From Marinobacter sp. SS5-14b (GTDB lineage Bacteria; Pseudomonadota; Gammaproteobacteria; Pseudomonadales; Oleiphilaceae), in the NCBI RefSeq assembly GCF_030541005.1, contig NZ_JASSVM010000005.1, positions 186,001 through 250,000 of the forward strand: DNA of 64,000 bases, read 5' to 3'. This document shows, one piece after another, positions 1 through 10,528 of the stretch. The notes under the pieces are model-generated. The model saw only the letters and a program-made list of their open reading frames with translations. It had not been told where the DNA came from and ran no database searches. The number at the start of each line of letters is the position of its first letter. Positions within the stretch are counted from its first letter, which is position 1. The translations under genes and the position numbers were made by a program.

Positions 1-132
1 CTGGAGGCGCTGATCGTAGATATCGCCTTTGTGGTGTTTTACCTGGTTTACGCCTTTGTGTTTACCTGGTGCTACGATACCGTGTTTCCCGATAACGATG
101 CCGGCCCGGCATCTGCCAACCAGATCCGTTAA
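1..132 (+). CDS. PACE-family efflux transporter, C-terminal fragment
   Basis: Only the last 43 codons lie in the window; the reading frame is open from base 1 and stops with TAA at 130-132. The visible end is one hydrophobic helix followed by the motif [14 protein letters not shown]. That resembles the last helix of proteobacterial antimicrobial compound efflux (PACE, AceI-like) proteins, small four-helix inner-membrane pumps for biocides. It is too short to read in isolation, so the family is inferred from this terminal motif. It ends 25 bp before the serine hydrolase gene, so the two may be cotranscribed. Confidence 0.6.
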   Translation: MEALIVDIAFVVFYLVYAFVFTWCYDTVFPDNDAGPASANQIR

Positions 133-157
133 ACCGAACAAAAGGCTGCCCGCTGCC

Positions 158-1369
158 ATGCAGGAATCAATCACCTCCGGCGTTTCCCTGGATCGCCTGA
201 AGCGTATTACCCGCCACTTCGACGAGAACTACATTCAACCCGGCAAGATCCCGGGGGCGGTCACGCTGGTGGCCCGGCATAGCAAGGTTCTCTGGTGTGA
301 AGCCCAGGGCCTGAGAGATGTCGAACGCAACCTGCCCATGGAACGGGATACCGTGTTCCGCATCTACTCCATGACCAAGCCCATCACCTCCATCGCCATG
401 ATGCAGCTGTATGAGCAAGGCAAATTCCTGCTGAACGACCCGGTACACAAGTACATTCCATCCTGGCGAAACCTTCAGGTGTACAAGGGTGGCCGCTACC
501 CGGATTTCGAAACCGAACCGGCAACCACCACCATGACCATCCGGGACCTGATGACTCACACCTCCGGGCTGACCTACGGTTTCACCGAGCGAACAGAAGT
601 CGATGCTGCCTATCGCCAGCTGAAACTGGATGGCAGTTCGATCCTGACCCTGGACAAGCTGGTGGATCGCCTTGCAGAACTGCCACTGGAGTTCTCACCG
701 GGCACCGCGTGGAACTATTCCGTATCCACCGATGTACTGGGTTACCTGGTTGAGCTGTTATCCGGCAAGCCACTGGATGCGTATTTCCGTGAGCACATTT
801 TCGAGCCACTGGGCATGACCGACACCGGCTTTCAGGTGCGGCCGGACCAGCAGGAGCGTTTCGCCGCCTGCTATCTGTACCAACCCGGAGACACCATGAA
901 GCTGCAGGACGATCCGGAGCGCTCCCGTTATCTAAAGCAGCCCAAGTTCCTGTCCGGCGGCGGTGGGCTGGTCTCCACCATTGATGACTATTTCCGCTTC
1001 GCCCAGGCCCTCTGCCAGGGTGGAGCGTATCAGGGCCAACGCATCATCGGGCGCAAAACCCTGGAATTCATGCGCCTGAACCACCTGCCTGGCGGCAAGG
1101 ACCTGCCGGGGCTTTCTATTGGCGGCTTCAGCGAAACACCCTATGCCGGCAGCGGGTTCGGGCTGGGCTTTTCGGTGAAAACCGATGTTGCCAGTTCCGC
1201 CACCATCGGCTCCGAAGGCGAATTCGGCTGGGGCGGGCTGGCCAGCACCAGCTTCTTTGTGGATCCTGTGGAAGACATGGTGGTGATCTTCATGACCCAG
1301 CTGATGCCATCTTCCTCCTACCCCATCCGCCAGGACCTCCGGGCACTGGTGTACGGAGCCCTGAACTGA
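158..1369 (+). CDS. Serine hydrolase of the beta-lactamase (class C/esterase EstB-like) family
   Basis: The 403-residue protein belongs to the penicillin-binding-protein-like serine hydrolases. The nucleophile motif SMTK is at residues 71-74 (Ser71, Lys74). A conserved WNYS motif stands where class C beta-lactamases have Y-x-N, and an LMTHTSGL segment is typical of the family. A longer open frame reaches base 29, but it overlaps the preceding gene, and the ATG at 158 begins where family similarity begins. There is no signal peptide, so it is probably a cytoplasmic esterase or carboxylesterase rather than a resistance beta-lactamase. The substrate is unknown. Confidence 0.85.
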   Translation: MQESITSGVSLDRLKRITRHFDENYIQPGKIPGAVTLVARHSKVLWCEAQGLRDVERNLPMERDTVFRIYSMTKPITSIAMMQLYEQGKFLLNDPVHKYIPSWRNLQVYKGGRYPDFETEPATTTMTIRDLMTHTSGLTYGFTERTEVDAAYRQLKLDGSSILTLDKLVDRLAELPLEFSPGTAWNYSVSTDVLGYLVELLSGKPLDAYFREHIFEPLGMTDTGFQVRPDQQERFAACYLYQPGDTMKLQDDPERSRYLKQPKFLSGGGGLVSTIDDYFRFAQALCQGGAYQGQRIIGRKTLEFMRLNHLPGGKDLPGLSIGGFSETPYAGSGFGLGFSVKTDVASSATIGSEGEFGWGGLASTSFFVDPVEDMVVIFMTQLMPSSSYPIRQDLRALVYGALN

Positions 1370-1486
1370 TACCGCCATCTGCTTTATAAGGCTATAACTG
1401 CTGGTACCGTGCCGAACCGCAATAGCCTGTGGCATACTCGGTTTCTCAAACCAATAATGAACAATCCACCCGCAAGGAATGTTGTG

Positions 1487-2764
1487 ATGAAACCAGCAAC
1501 TCTCGCGCTGCACGCCGGCTTCAAGAGCGACCCGACCACCAAGGCCGCTACCACTCCTATTTACCAGACCACGTCCTACACCTTTGATGACACCCAGCAC
1601 GGTGCCGATCTGTTTGATCTGAAAGTTCAGGGCAACATTTACACCCGCATCATGAACCCGACCAACAATGTACTGGAAGAGCGCATGACCGCGCTGGAAG
1701 GTGGCGTTGGCGCACTGGCAGTAGCATCCGGCATGGCCGCAATTACCTACGCCCTGCAGACCATCTGCAAGGTCGGTAACAACATTGTCAGCACCGGCCA
1801 GCTTTATGGCGGCACCTACAACCTGTTTGCCCACTCCCTGCCTAACCAGGGCATCGAGTGCAAGATGGTGCGCCACGATGATTTCGAGGCAGTCGAGAAC
1901 GCCATCGACGACCAGACCCGCGCCCTGTTCTGCGAATCTATCGGCAACCCGGCGGGCAACGTGGTGGATATCCAGAAGTGGGCGGAGATTGCCCACAAGC
2001 ACGGCATTCCGCTGATTGTCGATAACACCGTAGCGACGCCCTTCCTGTGCCGTCCGTTCGAGCATGGCGCGGACATCGTGGTGCACTCCCTGACCAAGTA
2101 CATCGGCGGTCATGGCACCACGGTTGCCGGTATCGTTGTCGACTCCGGCAAGTTCGACTGGAAAGCCAGCGCCGACAAATTCCCGATGATGAACCAGCCA
2201 GACCCTTCCTACCACGGCGTGGTTTACACCGAAGCCCTGGGCGCAGCTGCCTTTATCGGCCGCTGCCGCGTCGTGCCGCTGCGTAACACCGGCTCTGCCC
2301 TGTCGCCGTTTAACTCGTTCCTGATCATGCAGGGGCTGGAAACCCTGGCTCTTCGGATGGAGCGTCACTGCGCTAACGCAGAAAGAGTCGCCCAGTTCCT
2401 GCAGGATCACCCGGCGGTTGAGTGGGTAAACTACGCCGCTCTGGCCAACAGCCCCTATAAGGCAACCTGTGAGAAGATCTGTGGCGGCAAGGCCTCGGGT
2501 ATTCTGAGCTTCGGCATCAAAGGTGGCCGCGAGGCCGGCGCCAAGTTCATCGATGCCCTGGATCTGATCCTGCGCCTGGTGAACATTGGCGATGCCAAGT
2601 CCCTGGCTTGCCACCCGGCCACCACAACCCACCGCCAGCTCAACGCAGACGAGCTGAAGAGTGCCGGTGTGAGCGAAGACCTGGTGCGGTTGTCTATCGG
2701 TATTGAAGACGCCGACGACATCATCGCCGACATCACCCAGGCCCTGGACAAATCCCAGGCCTGA
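1487..2764 (+). CDS. metY: O-acetylhomoserine sulfhydrylase (aminocarboxypropyltransferase)
   Basis: This 425-residue PLP enzyme of the Cys/Met metabolism family would make homocysteine from O-acetyl- (or O-succinyl-) homoserine and sulfide in methionine synthesis. The PLP-binding lysine is Lys204 in [10 protein letters not shown]. The N-terminal TLALHAGF and the length of about 425 fit MetY better than the shorter MetB/MetC/MetZ proteins. The frame is open back to 1409, but the ATG at 1487 has an AAGGA ribosome site about 10 bases upstream and starts at the conserved [11 protein letters not shown]. Substrate choice (acetyl versus succinyl) cannot be read here. Confidence 0.9.
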   Translation: MKPATLALHAGFKSDPTTKAATTPIYQTTSYTFDDTQHGADLFDLKVQGNIYTRIMNPTNNVLEERMTALEGGVGALAVASGMAAITYALQTICKVGNNIVSTGQLYGGTYNLFAHSLPNQGIECKMVRHDDFEAVENAIDDQTRALFCESIGNPAGNVVDIQKWAEIAHKHGIPLIVDNTVATPFLCRPFEHGADIVVHSLTKYIGGHGTTVAGIVVDSGKFDWKASADKFPMMNQPDPSYHGVVYTEALGAAAFIGRCRVVPLRNTGSALSPFNSFLIMQGLETLALRMERHCANAERVAQFLQDHPAVEWVNYAALANSPYKATCEKICGGKASGILSFGIKGGREAGAKFIDALDLILRLVNIGDAKSLACHPATTTHRQLNADELKSAGVSEDLVRLSIGIEDADDIIADITQALDKSQA

Positions 2765-2772
2765 TATTGATC

Positions 2773-2802
2773 AACCGGGTACGACCAATGTCGTGCCCGG
2801 TT
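2773..2802 (+). terminator. Strong hairpin after metY
   Basis: A 13-bp stem (2773-2785 with 2790-2802, one G-T wobble) has a four-base loop and begins 8 bp after the metY stop. No T-run follows, so it may be an mRNA-end stabilising hairpin or an imperfect terminator. Confidence 0.5.
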
Positions 2803-2895
2803 ACCCCGTGATTCCCCCTACCCGCCTTGTAACTGCCCTGCTGCGGGATTACTCTTTAAGGTTCTCCATACGTTGACCCGAGAGTTTCCGGCCCC

Positions 2896-3939
2896 ATGAG
2901 CGACAGCGCAAAGTCCCGCATTACCAGTGGTTCCAAATTCCGTAACGAACACGGCTTTTCCGCCATCAAGGACGGCGTAAAACGTTCCTCTTCAAACACG
3001 GAAGACAAGCCCCTGGAGCGCAAGCCGAAATGGCTGCGGGCGCGTATGCCCGGTGGCGAGCGCTATGACGCCGTGCGCCGCAACGTCTCGGAACACCGCC
3101 TGAGCACCGTGTGCCAGGAATCCCACTGCCCCAACATCGGTGAATGCTGGACCAACGGCACGGCCACCATCATGGTGATGGGTTCTGTGTGCACCCGGGC
3201 CTGCAAATTCTGCGCAGTGGATACCGGCAACCCGAAAGGCTGGCTGGACCCGGAAGAGCCGGAGAACACCGCCAAGTCTGTTGAGCTGATGGGCCTGCGT
3301 TACATCGTACTGACCTCGGTCGACCGGGATGACCTGGACGATGGCGGCGCGGCTCACTACGCGGCCTGCGTATCTGCCATCAAACAGCGCACCCCGGAAG
3401 TGGCCGTTGAAGCCCTGACTCCGGACTTTGATGCGGTGATGAGCGATGTGGAAAAGGTGGTGGATTCCGGCCTGGACGTATTCGCCCAGAACGTGGAAAC
3501 CGTCAAACGCCTGACCAGCCGTGTGCGCGACCCCCGCGCCGGTTACGAGAAAACCCTGAGCGTCCTGGCCCACGCCAAGAAACACCGGCCAGACGTGCTC
3601 ACCAAGACCAGCCTGATGGTCGGCCTGGGTGAAACCGAAGAAGAAGTCCTGGAAACCATGGATGACCTGCGCGCCATCGGCGTAGACATCCTCACCATCG
3701 GCCAGTACCTGCGCCCCACCCCGAACCACCTGCCGGTGGAACGCTATGTGACTCCGGAAGAGTTCAACCGCTACCGTGAAATCGGCCTGGAAAAGGGTTT
3801 TATGGAAGTGCCATCCGGCCCCATGGTGCGCTCCAGCTATCGCGCTGACCGGGTGTTCGACAAGAACAACCTGGGGCTGGCCGTGCCGGAAGTGCCCGCC
3901 TCCAACGCCATGCAGATCCCGGTGAAAGCCGTCGACTGA
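2896..3939 (+). CDS. lipA: Lipoyl synthase
   Basis: This is a 347-residue radical SAM enzyme that inserts two sulfurs into octanoyl groups on lipoyl domains. The auxiliary cluster cysteines are Cys73, Cys78 and Cys84 ([12 protein letters not shown]). The radical SAM cluster is CTRACKFC at Cys99, Cys103 and Cys106, and the C-terminal RSSYRAD motif supplies the serine ligand of the auxiliary cluster. It is a single gene between two hairpins. The partner octanoyltransferase gene lipB lies 43 kb away on the other strand instead of beside it as in Escherichia coli. Confidence 0.97.
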   Translation: MSDSAKSRITSGSKFRNEHGFSAIKDGVKRSSSNTEDKPLERKPKWLRARMPGGERYDAVRRNVSEHRLSTVCQESHCPNIGECWTNGTATIMVMGSVCTRACKFCAVDTGNPKGWLDPEEPENTAKSVELMGLRYIVLTSVDRDDLDDGGAAHYAACVSAIKQRTPEVAVEALTPDFDAVMSDVEKVVDSGLDVFAQNVETVKRLTSRVRDPRAGYEKTLSVLAHAKKHRPDVLTKTSLMVGLGETEEEVLETMDDLRAIGVDILTIGQYLRPTPNHLPVERYVTPEEFNRYREIGLEKGFMEVPSGPMVRSSYRADRVFDKNNLGLAVPEVPASNAMQIPVKAVD

Positions 3940-3953
3940 TCCGTTCACAGATT

Positions 3954-3986
3954 CCCGGGCCGGAGGTCACAGCCGGCCCGGGTTTG
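3954..3986 (+). terminator. Rho-independent terminator of lipA
   Basis: A perfect 10-bp GC-only stem (3954-3963 with 3973-3982) has a nine-base loop and is followed by TTTGT. It lies 14 bp after the lipA stop and 41 bp before the next gene. Confidence 0.75.
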
Positions 3987-4027
3987 TGGCACACTCTGCA
4001 CTCGTTTTTTCAGCAGAGTAGTAAGCC

Positions 4028-6505
4028 ATGAATCGCCTCGGCGCCCTGTACGACCGTTTTATCCTCCCCCACCCCTGGATTGTGCTGATCCTGTTCGGCG
4101 CCATCCTGGCCCTGGCAGCCTTGCGCTTTGATCAGTTCCGGCTGGATGCCTCCGCCGAATCCCTGGTCCTGGAAAACGACCGTTCCCTGGAAGAGTACCG
4201 GCAGGTAAACCGGATATTCACAACCTCTGACGACTTCCTGGTGGTGACCTATTCCCCCCGGGAAGACCTGTTCAGTGAAACCGGCCTGCAACGGCTGGCA
4301 GCCCTGAGAGACGAACTCCAGGCCCTGGAGGCGGTCGGCTCTACCAACAGCATTCTTAACGTACCCCTGCTGCACAGCCCGGACCTGACCCTCGATACCG
4401 TCGACAGTGAAATCAAAACCCTGGACGACCACGATGTGGCGCCCCAAACCGCCCGCCAGGCCCTGCTCGACAACCCCATGTACCCGAACCTGCTGCTCAG
4501 CGAAGACGCCGGTACCACCGCCATTCAGGTGAACCTGCCGACACCGGAGCGCTATTTTGAGCTGCTGAACCGCCGCAACGAACTGCGAGACAAAGCCAGC
4601 AGCGGCAATGCCAGTGCCGAAGACCAGCAGCAACTGGAACAGGTCGGCCGGCAGTTCATCGACTACACCGAACAGCTGGGTGCCGAGCGGGATGCCACCA
4701 TTGGGCAGGTGCGCAGCATTCTGGACAACTACCGGGAACACGCCAGCATCCACCTGGGTGGCGTACCGATGATTGTCGCCGACATGATTCGCTTTATCGA
4801 AAGCGATCTGTCCACCTTTGGCCTGGGCGTACTGGCCTTCCTGTTACTGACCCTCGCGATTATTTTCCGCCAGTGGCGATGGGTACTGGTGCCACTGTTG
4901 TGCTGTGGCTTTACCGTGTGGCTGATGATCGGTTTTCTGGGTTGGGCCCAGTGGCCGGTGACCGTGATTTCCTCTAACTTTATTTCCCTGCTGCTGATCA
5001 TGACCCTGTCGCTCACCATCCACCTGATTGTGCGCTACCGGGAATTCCAGCACGACGAACCAGGTGCCGCGCCCCGGGATGTCCTGCGCCGCACCATCAT
5101 GGCCATGGTCAAACCCTGTTTTTACATGGCGGTGACCACCATCGTGGCCTTCGGCTCACTCACCTTCAGCGGCATACGCCCGGTGATCGACTTCGGCTGG
5201 ATGATGACCCTCGGCCTTACCGTGGCGTTCCTGATCACCTTCCTGGTCTTCCCCGCCCTGCTCAGCCTGCTGCCACCACCGCTGGATAACCGCGTAACGT
5301 CAAACAAGGTGCCCTTCACCGATGCCTTTGCCCGCTTTACCGAGCATTTCGGCGGCACCGTCCTGGTCGGCTCGGCAATCATCGCTGTGCTGTGTGTGAT
5401 TGGCCTGAACCGGCTGACGGTGGAAAACAGCTTTATCGATTACTTCAAATCCTCTACCGAGATTCACCAGGGCATGATCACCATCGACGACCGGCTGGGC
5501 GGCACGACCCCTCTGGATGTGGTGATTACCGATGAACCGGCACCCGAGAACCCGGGCGACGATCCCTTTGCCAGCGACTGCGATCCGTTCCTGGACGATT
5601 GCGGCGACGAGGAATACCGGGACACCTGGTACACCTACCAGAAAATGCGGGACCTGGGCGCGGTACACGACTACCTGCACAGCCTGCCGGAAACCGGCAA
5701 GGTGCTGTCGATCAGCACAACGCTGGACCTGCTGGCACAGGTAAACGGCGGTGAACCGTTGGATGCCCTGCAGCTGGCCTTTGTACCGGCTGCCGTGCCA
5801 GAGGACTTACAGGACATCCTGCTCACCCCCTATATTTCCGAAGAGCACGACCAGGCCCGGTTCAGCATCCGCATACTGGAAACCTTACCGGAACTGCGCC
5901 GGCAGGAGCTGCTGGACAGAATCCGCAGCCACCTGAGCACCGAACTGGGTTACGACAAAGACCGTATCCTGCTCTCGGGCATGACGGTGATGTACAACAA
6001 CATGCTGCAAAGCCTGTTCGATTCGCAGATCAAAACCATCGGGGTCGTGTTTGGCGCCATCCTGGCCATGTTCCTGCTGTTGTTCCGCTCGGTAAAGCTG
6101 GCCCTGATCGGCATGGCACCCAACCTGATTGCCGCCGGCTCGGTTCTGGGCCTGATGGGTTGGCTCGGCATTCCGCTGGATATGATGACCATTACCGTGG
6201 CCGCCATTACCGTTGGCATCGCCGTGGATGACACCATTCATTACATCCACCGGTTCAAAACCGAGTTCGCCAAAGACGGTGACTACCTGGCCACCATGCA
6301 CCGCTGCCATCGCAGCATCGGCCAGGCCATGTTCTTTACCTCGCTGACCATCATCTCCGGGTTCTCGATCCTGGTGCTGTCGAACTTTATTCCCACGATC
6401 TACTTCGGCCTGTTCACCGGCTTCGCCATGTTCATGGCCCTGCTCGGCGCCCTGACCCTGCTGCCCCGGCTGATTGTCCTGTTCAAGCCTTTCCCTGCCC
6501 CATAA
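4028..6505 (+). CDS. RND-superfamily (MMPL-type) exporter
   Basis: This 825-residue membrane protein has the two-half layout of MMPL/SSD-type RND proteins. A first helix near residues 15-35 is followed by a large periplasmic domain (about 35-255), then five to six helices. A second helix and periplasmic domain follow (about 435-660), then a final helix bundle. The motif GIAVDDTIHYIHRF in the last bundle is the hallmark of this exporter group and carries the putative proton-relay aspartates. No membrane-fusion or outer-membrane partner is adjacent, so it probably works alone in the inner membrane, perhaps on lipids. The cargo is unknown. Confidence 0.85.
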   Translation: MNRLGALYDRFILPHPWIVLILFGAILALAALRFDQFRLDASAESLVLENDRSLEEYRQVNRIFTTSDDFLVVTYSPREDLFSETGLQRLAALRDELQALEAVGSTNSILNVPLLHSPDLTLDTVDSEIKTLDDHDVAPQTARQALLDNPMYPNLLLSEDAGTTAIQVNLPTPERYFELLNRRNELRDKASSGNASAEDQQQLEQVGRQFIDYTEQLGAERDATIGQVRSILDNYREHASIHLGGVPMIVADMIRFIESDLSTFGLGVLAFLLLTLAIIFRQWRWVLVPLLCCGFTVWLMIGFLGWAQWPVTVISSNFISLLLIMTLSLTIHLIVRYREFQHDEPGAAPRDVLRRTIMAMVKPCFYMAVTTIVAFGSLTFSGIRPVIDFGWMMTLGLTVAFLITFLVFPALLSLLPPPLDNRVTSNKVPFTDAFARFTEHFGGTVLVGSAIIAVLCVIGLNRLTVENSFIDYFKSSTEIHQGMITIDDRLGGTTPLDVVITDEPAPENPGDDPFASDCDPFLDDCGDEEYRDTWYTYQKMRDLGAVHDYLHSLPETGKVLSISTTLDLLAQVNGGEPLDALQLAFVPAAVPEDLQDILLTPYISEEHDQARFSIRILETLPELRRQELLDRIRSHLSTELGYDKDRILLSGMTVMYNNMLQSLFDSQIKTIGVVFGAILAMFLLLFRSVKLALIGMAPNLIAAGSVLGLMGWLGIPLDMMTITVAAITVGIAVDDTIHYIHRFKTEFAKDGDYLATMHRCHRSIGQAMFFTSLTIISGFSILVLSNFIPTIYFGLFTGFAMFMALLGALTLLPRLIVLFKPFPAP

Positions 6506-6506
6506 T

Positions 6507-6543
6507 AAAAACCCCGCCGGAGCATGGCTCGGGCGGGGTTTTT
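6507..6543. terminator. Bidirectional rho-independent terminator
   Basis: The stem is AACCCCGCC at 6509-6517 paired with GGCGGGGTT at 6532-6540. An A-run lies before it and a T-run after it, so it can end transcripts from both the exporter gene and the convergent betT. Confidence 0.9.
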
Positions 6544-6555
6544 GCAGTTACCGGA

Positions 6556-8616
6556 TCAGGCCTTGCCTGGCTCCGGGTCGTCGGTGTTGATCATGTCATC
6601 ATGCTCATTCATATCCCATGGCAGCTTGCCCGGCGAGATATTGAGGAAGTGCAGGTAGTTCTCGAACTGGTCGAGAATGTCCTTGATGATGTCATGCTCA
6701 TCGTAGCCGAACACATCGTAGGAACGACCGCCCCGGCGCAGATAGACCTCCGCCCGGTAATAGGCTTCCGGCTCATCCGGGTCACGCTTGAGCTCGCCGT
6801 AGACAAAGCCCGGCATCGGGTGCTCGGTCAGCCGCACATCGTAGATGAAGTCGACATGGTGCTCACGGTGCACCTGCAGGTGCGAACGCAGGTTCTCGAC
6901 ATCGAACTCGGCGGTTGCATCCCAGCCTTTGGCCTTCAGTTCCTGCTCCACTTCCCGCATGGCATTCATGGCAGTGTTCTTGATGAACATTTCCACTTCG
7001 TGCTTGCCCGGGAATTCCACAATCGCCGCCAGGCGATGCTTCCATTGGGAGCCGGTCATGTGCCGGTTGCTCATCATATGCGCCTGCAGGCTGGTTTCAC
7101 GATGCCCTTCGATCACCAGCGCCCGCCACATACCAACGGCGGCAATCAGCATGATGATGGCAAACGGCAGGGCGCTGGCAATGGTCATGGTCTGCAAGGC
7201 GCTCAGCCCGCCTGCCAACAACAGCACCGCTGCAACCGCACCTTCCAGCACGGCCCAGAACACCCGTTGCCATGCCGGGGTGTTGATCACGCCACCGGAA
7301 GCCAGGGAGTCAATCACCAGAGAGCCGGAGTCAGACGAGGTGACAAAGAAGGTGATGATCAGCAGCACCGTCAGCAAAGAAATAAAGAACGACCAGGGCA
7401 GCACGTCGAACAGTTTGAACAGGGCAACCGCGTGGTCATCCTGCACGTCCGTGATCAGGGTATTCAGGCCTTCATTCATGATCAGGTTCAGGGCGGTGTC
7501 GCCGAATATCGAGAACCACAGGAAGGTGAACACCGATGGTACCAGCATCACACCGAACACAAACTGGCGGATGGTACGGCCGCGGCTGATCTTGGCGATA
7601 AACATGCCCACAAACGGCGCCCAGGCAATGGTCCAGCCGAAGATGAACAGCGTCCAGTTACCGATCCAGTCACTGCGGGTGTAGGCCTGCAGGTTGAAGG
7701 TGCGCTCGACAATACCGCTCAGGTAGCTGCCGGTGTTCTGCAGGAAAGTTTCCAGGATGTGGATGGTGGGCCCGACCACAAACACAAACAGCATAAGGGA
7801 AACCGCCAGCACCATATTAAGAATGGACAGACGCTTTACACCCTTATCCATACCTGCCACCACCGACACGGTCGCCGCGGCGGTAATCACCGCAATGGCA
7901 ATAATCTGCACCGTGGTACTGATGGGAACTTCCGGCCAGAGATAGTTGATGCCTGCGTTGATCTGGGTAACCGACAGCCCCAGCGTAGTGGCAATACCAA
8001 ACATGGTGCCCAGAATGGCGAAGATATCCACTGCGTGGCCGATGGGGCCGTAGATCTTCTCGCCAATCAACGGGTAGAGCGCGGAGCGGATAGACAACGG
8101 CAGACCATGGCGGAAGGCAAAGTACGCCAGCACCAGGCCTACCAGGCCGTAGATGGCCCAGATATGAAAGCCCCAGTGGAAGAAAGCAATCTGCATGGCC
8201 TGCTTGGCCGCATCGACGGTTTCAGCAGCGCCGGCAGGCGGCGTGGCGTAATGCAGCACGGGTTCGGCCACGCCAAAGAACAGCAGCGCGATACCGTAGC
8301 CGGCCGAGAACAGCATGGCAAACCATTCCGGGAAGGAGTACTGGGCTTCCGCGTGGTCCGGCCCCAGTTTGATATTGCCCCACTTGGATGCACCCACAGA
8401 GACAATAAAGACCAGGAAGATGGCAACCGACAGCATGTAGAACCAGCCGAAGGTATCGGTAATCCAGGCCAGGGTCGCGCTGAACGCTTCCCCTGCCAGC
8501 TCAGGATTGCTGATGGTTCCGATCACCAGCAACAGCGCAACAACAACGGCCGGAATAAAGACCGGTACGAGGATAGTGGAACGGATAGCTTTCTTGTCTG
8601 AAGCCATAGAGTCCAT
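6556..8616 (-). CDS. betT: BCCT-family choline/glycine betaine transporter
   Basis: This 686-residue transporter of the betaine/carnitine/choline family has about 12 helices across residues 15-510. The conserved helix-8 signature is WAPFVGMFIAKISRGRTI. A long hydrophilic C-terminal tail of about 160 residues is characteristic of BetT-type choline carriers, where it senses osmotic conditions. It would import choline or betaine for osmoprotection, in keeping with a marine lifestyle. No betA/betB/betI genes are adjacent. Two in-frame ATGs (8616 and 8607) could be the start. Specificity for choline over betaine is inferred from the tail. Confidence 0.85.
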   Translation of the reverse strand: MDSMASDKKAIRSTILVPVFIPAVVVALLLVIGTISNPELAGEAFSATLAWITDTFGWFYMLSVAIFLVFIVSVGASKWGNIKLGPDHAEAQYSFPEWFAMLFSAGYGIALLFFGVAEPVLHYATPPAGAAETVDAAKQAMQIAFFHWGFHIWAIYGLVGLVLAYFAFRHGLPLSIRSALYPLIGEKIYGPIGHAVDIFAILGTMFGIATTLGLSVTQINAGINYLWPEVPISTTVQIIAIAVITAAATVSVVAGMDKGVKRLSILNMVLAVSLMLFVFVVGPTIHILETFLQNTGSYLSGIVERTFNLQAYTRSDWIGNWTLFIFGWTIAWAPFVGMFIAKISRGRTIRQFVFGVMLVPSVFTFLWFSIFGDTALNLIMNEGLNTLITDVQDDHAVALFKLFDVLPWSFFISLLTVLLIITFFVTSSDSGSLVIDSLASGGVINTPAWQRVFWAVLEGAVAAVLLLAGGLSALQTMTIASALPFAIIMLIAAVGMWRALVIEGHRETSLQAHMMSNRHMTGSQWKHRLAAIVEFPGKHEVEMFIKNTAMNAMREVEQELKAKGWDATAEFDVENLRSHLQVHREHHVDFIYDVRLTEHPMPGFVYGELKRDPDEPEAYYRAEVYLRRGGRSYDVFGYDEHDIIKDILDQFENYLHFLNISPGKLPWDMNEHDDMINTDDPEPGKA

Positions 8617-8815
8617 CCATGTTATGAGTGAGTTTTACAGAGCTTCTTGCGAGCCCTTTCGAGCATTACGAAAAGTATAGGATCAAATGAATTATTTGGA
8701 TGACACAGAATACTTCTAACCGTGAAATAAACTTATAGACCTTTCAAAGCCTTTGTGCAGAAGGTATTGCAGGGAAAGAGCGGAATAGCAAAGGAAGTAA
8801 CCGGAGAGGACGTAA

Positions 8816-8844
8816 CCCGCACCTGCGGCATCGGCAGGCGCGGG
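8816..8844 (-). terminator. GC-rich hairpin downstream of the Spy-like gene
   Basis: On the minus strand CCCGC-G-CCTGC pairs with GCAGG-T-GCGGG around a seven-base loop, 21 bp past the stop of the Spy-like gene. No clear T-run follows, so the terminator role is tentative. Confidence 0.45.
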
Positions 8845-8864
8845 CGGGAACCAACAAGGCGGCT

Positions 8865-9299
8865 TTACTGGCCTTGCTGCATCATCTGACGCTGTTGCTG
8901 CATCTGACGCTGCATTTCCTGCATCTGGCGATCCAGCTCGGCGCGCTGCTCTTCAGTAAATACCGCATCAACCTTGGCTTGCATCAGCGCAGACAATGCC
9001 GCGATTTCACCGGTTACATCGCCAAGCTTCTCGGCACTGGCGCGGATTGCATCCTCGTTGTAGTCTGCTTTGATCTCACCCTGCAGGTCTGCCTGGAGTG
9101 TTTGGGCGCTCTGGCGAAGCTCGCCAATCTCACCTTCCATGTCGCCAATAATGCCTCGAATTTCTTTTTGCTGGCTGTCAGAGAGGCCAACCATTTCGGC
9201 AAGCCGGGAAACCTGGTCAGGCTGACCTTGCTGGGCCATGGCGGGAACGGAAAGACTCAGGGCAACCAGTGCAGTGCCAATAACTTTTTTGAGCTTCAT
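8865..9299 (-). CDS. Spy/CpxP-like periplasmic protein
   Basis: This 144-residue protein has a signal peptide cleaved near AMA-QQ (residue 22), then an all-helical mature region. Two motifs of the LTxxQ type are visible (LSDSQQKEI and FTEEQRAELD), which mark Spy/CpxP-like periplasmic chaperones or stress sensors. The C-terminus is a low-complexity run rich in Gln and Met (about residues 125-144). The gene is divergent from ylqF, and the 238-bp gap between them holds both promoters. The exact role is not evident. Confidence 0.65.
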   Translation of the reverse strand: MKLKKVIGTALVALSLSVPAMAQQGQPDQVSRLAEMVGLSDSQQKEIRGIIGDMEGEIGELRQSAQTLQADLQGEIKADYNEDAIRASAEKLGDVTGEIAALSALMQAKVDAVFTEEQRAELDRQMQEMQRQMQQQRQMMQQGQ

Positions 9300-9537
9300 A
9301 CAGTATTCTCCTCATCTTCGGCGGCCATCACTCACCACCGGCTCTCATTGATTTGCAATTCAGGGACTGACACCCTAAATCATTCGCCCCCTGAATTTCA
9401 TCCCGATATCCCTTCTTTTTGTACATGCTTTTTCGCAATCCCGCTCGACGCCGCGGGACAAGCGCCTCAGACCAATGTGAAAATTTAGTCATTCCACTGC
9501 ATAATGGCGGCTCTACACACCATACGGAGCAGACATC

Positions 9538-10473
9538 ATGGCTATAAACTGGTTTCCCGGGCACATGCACAAGGCCCGAAAGGAGATCAAAAAGGTCATG
9601 CCGCAGATGGATCTGATCATCGAGGTGGTAGACGCCAGAATCCCGTTCAGCAGCGAGAACCCGCTGGTGCCCTCACTGCGCGGCAACACGCCGCTGATCA
9701 AGGTTTTGAACAAACGCGACCTGGCAGACCCGGCGATCACCGAACAGTGGCTGGCCTGGATTGAAAAGGAACGCGGGGTGCGGGCCATCACCCTCACCCA
9801 CAATCAGCGCCAGGAGGCACTCGATATCCTGACGCTCGCCGCGGAGATGACACCGGGCCACGACCGCCAGAAAAGTGCCCTGCGCGTGATGATTCTGGGC
9901 ATACCCAATGTCGGAAAATCCACGCTCATTAACACCCTGGCTGGCAGGCCAGCGGCAAAAACCGGAAACGAACCTGCGGTTACCCGGGCCCAGCAGGCGA
10001 TCAAACTGCCCGATAATATCCTGCTTTACGACACCCCTGGTTTTCTGTGGCCCAAGCTGTCACCGGAACAGTGCGGCTACCGCCTGGCCATCAGCGGCGC
10101 AATCCGCAGCGCCGTACTGGATTTTGAAGAAGTAGCCATGTTTGAGGCTGACTACCTTGTAGAGACCTATCCAGCACTGGCCATGGCCCGATATGGGCTT
10201 ACCGAGAGGCCCCGGGACGGTCTGGCACTGATGGACGCCATTGCCGAAAAACGACGGTTTCTTGGCCGCGGCGGCGTGCCTGACCTGCACAAGGTGTCGG
10301 AGGTGCTGATCAACGAATTCAGAGCCGGTACGATAGGCAGAATTTCACTTGAAACCCCTGCCATGATTGAAAAAGAACTGGAAGAAACCAGGGTACGGGA
10401 AGAGGCCGAAGCCGCGGCAAAAGCGCTCAAGGATCAACAGCGCAAACAGCAGCACCGCAAATCGAGAAGTTAG
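9538..10473 (+). CDS. ylqF: Ribosome biogenesis GTPase YlqF/RbgA
   Basis: This 311-residue circularly permuted GTPase has its motifs in the order G4 (NKRD, about residue 59), G1 (GIPNVGKST, about 121-129) and G3 (DTPG, about 163-166), as in the YlqF/RbgA family that helps assemble the large ribosomal subunit. The N-terminal NWFPGHMHKARKEI is the family signature. The C-terminal helical RNA-binding domain ends in a basic tail. It is monocistronic; anr follows about 190 bp downstream behind its own promoter region. Confidence 0.93.
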   Translation: MAINWFPGHMHKARKEIKKVMPQMDLIIEVVDARIPFSSENPLVPSLRGNTPLIKVLNKRDLADPAITEQWLAWIEKERGVRAITLTHNQRQEALDILTLAAEMTPGHDRQKSALRVMILGIPNVGKSTLINTLAGRPAAKTGNEPAVTRAQQAIKLPDNILLYDTPGFLWPKLSPEQCGYRLAISGAIRSAVLDFEEVAMFEADYLVETYPALAMARYGLTERPRDGLALMDAIAEKRRFLGRGGVPDLHKVSEVLINEFRAGTIGRISLETPAMIEKELEETRVREEAEAAAKALKDQQRKQQHRKSRS

Positions 10474-10528
10474 GCACAAATACCTGTAGCCTGAACTTAG
10501 GGTATACGACTATATTTTTTTGATATAC

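Noticed and set aside
932..2632. 566-residue minus-strand reading frame
   Set aside because: It lies wholly antisense to metY and the serine hydrolase, both with clear active-site motifs, and its translation has no recognisable domain.
2992..3948. 318-residue minus-strand reading frame
   Set aside because: It is antisense to lipA, whose cluster cysteines and radical SAM motif are complete; the His/Gly-rich translation is typical of a shadow frame in GC-rich DNA.
6601..8601. 666-residue plus-strand reading frame
   Set aside because: It is antisense to betT and rich in His and Gln, as expected for the reverse of a membrane protein gene.
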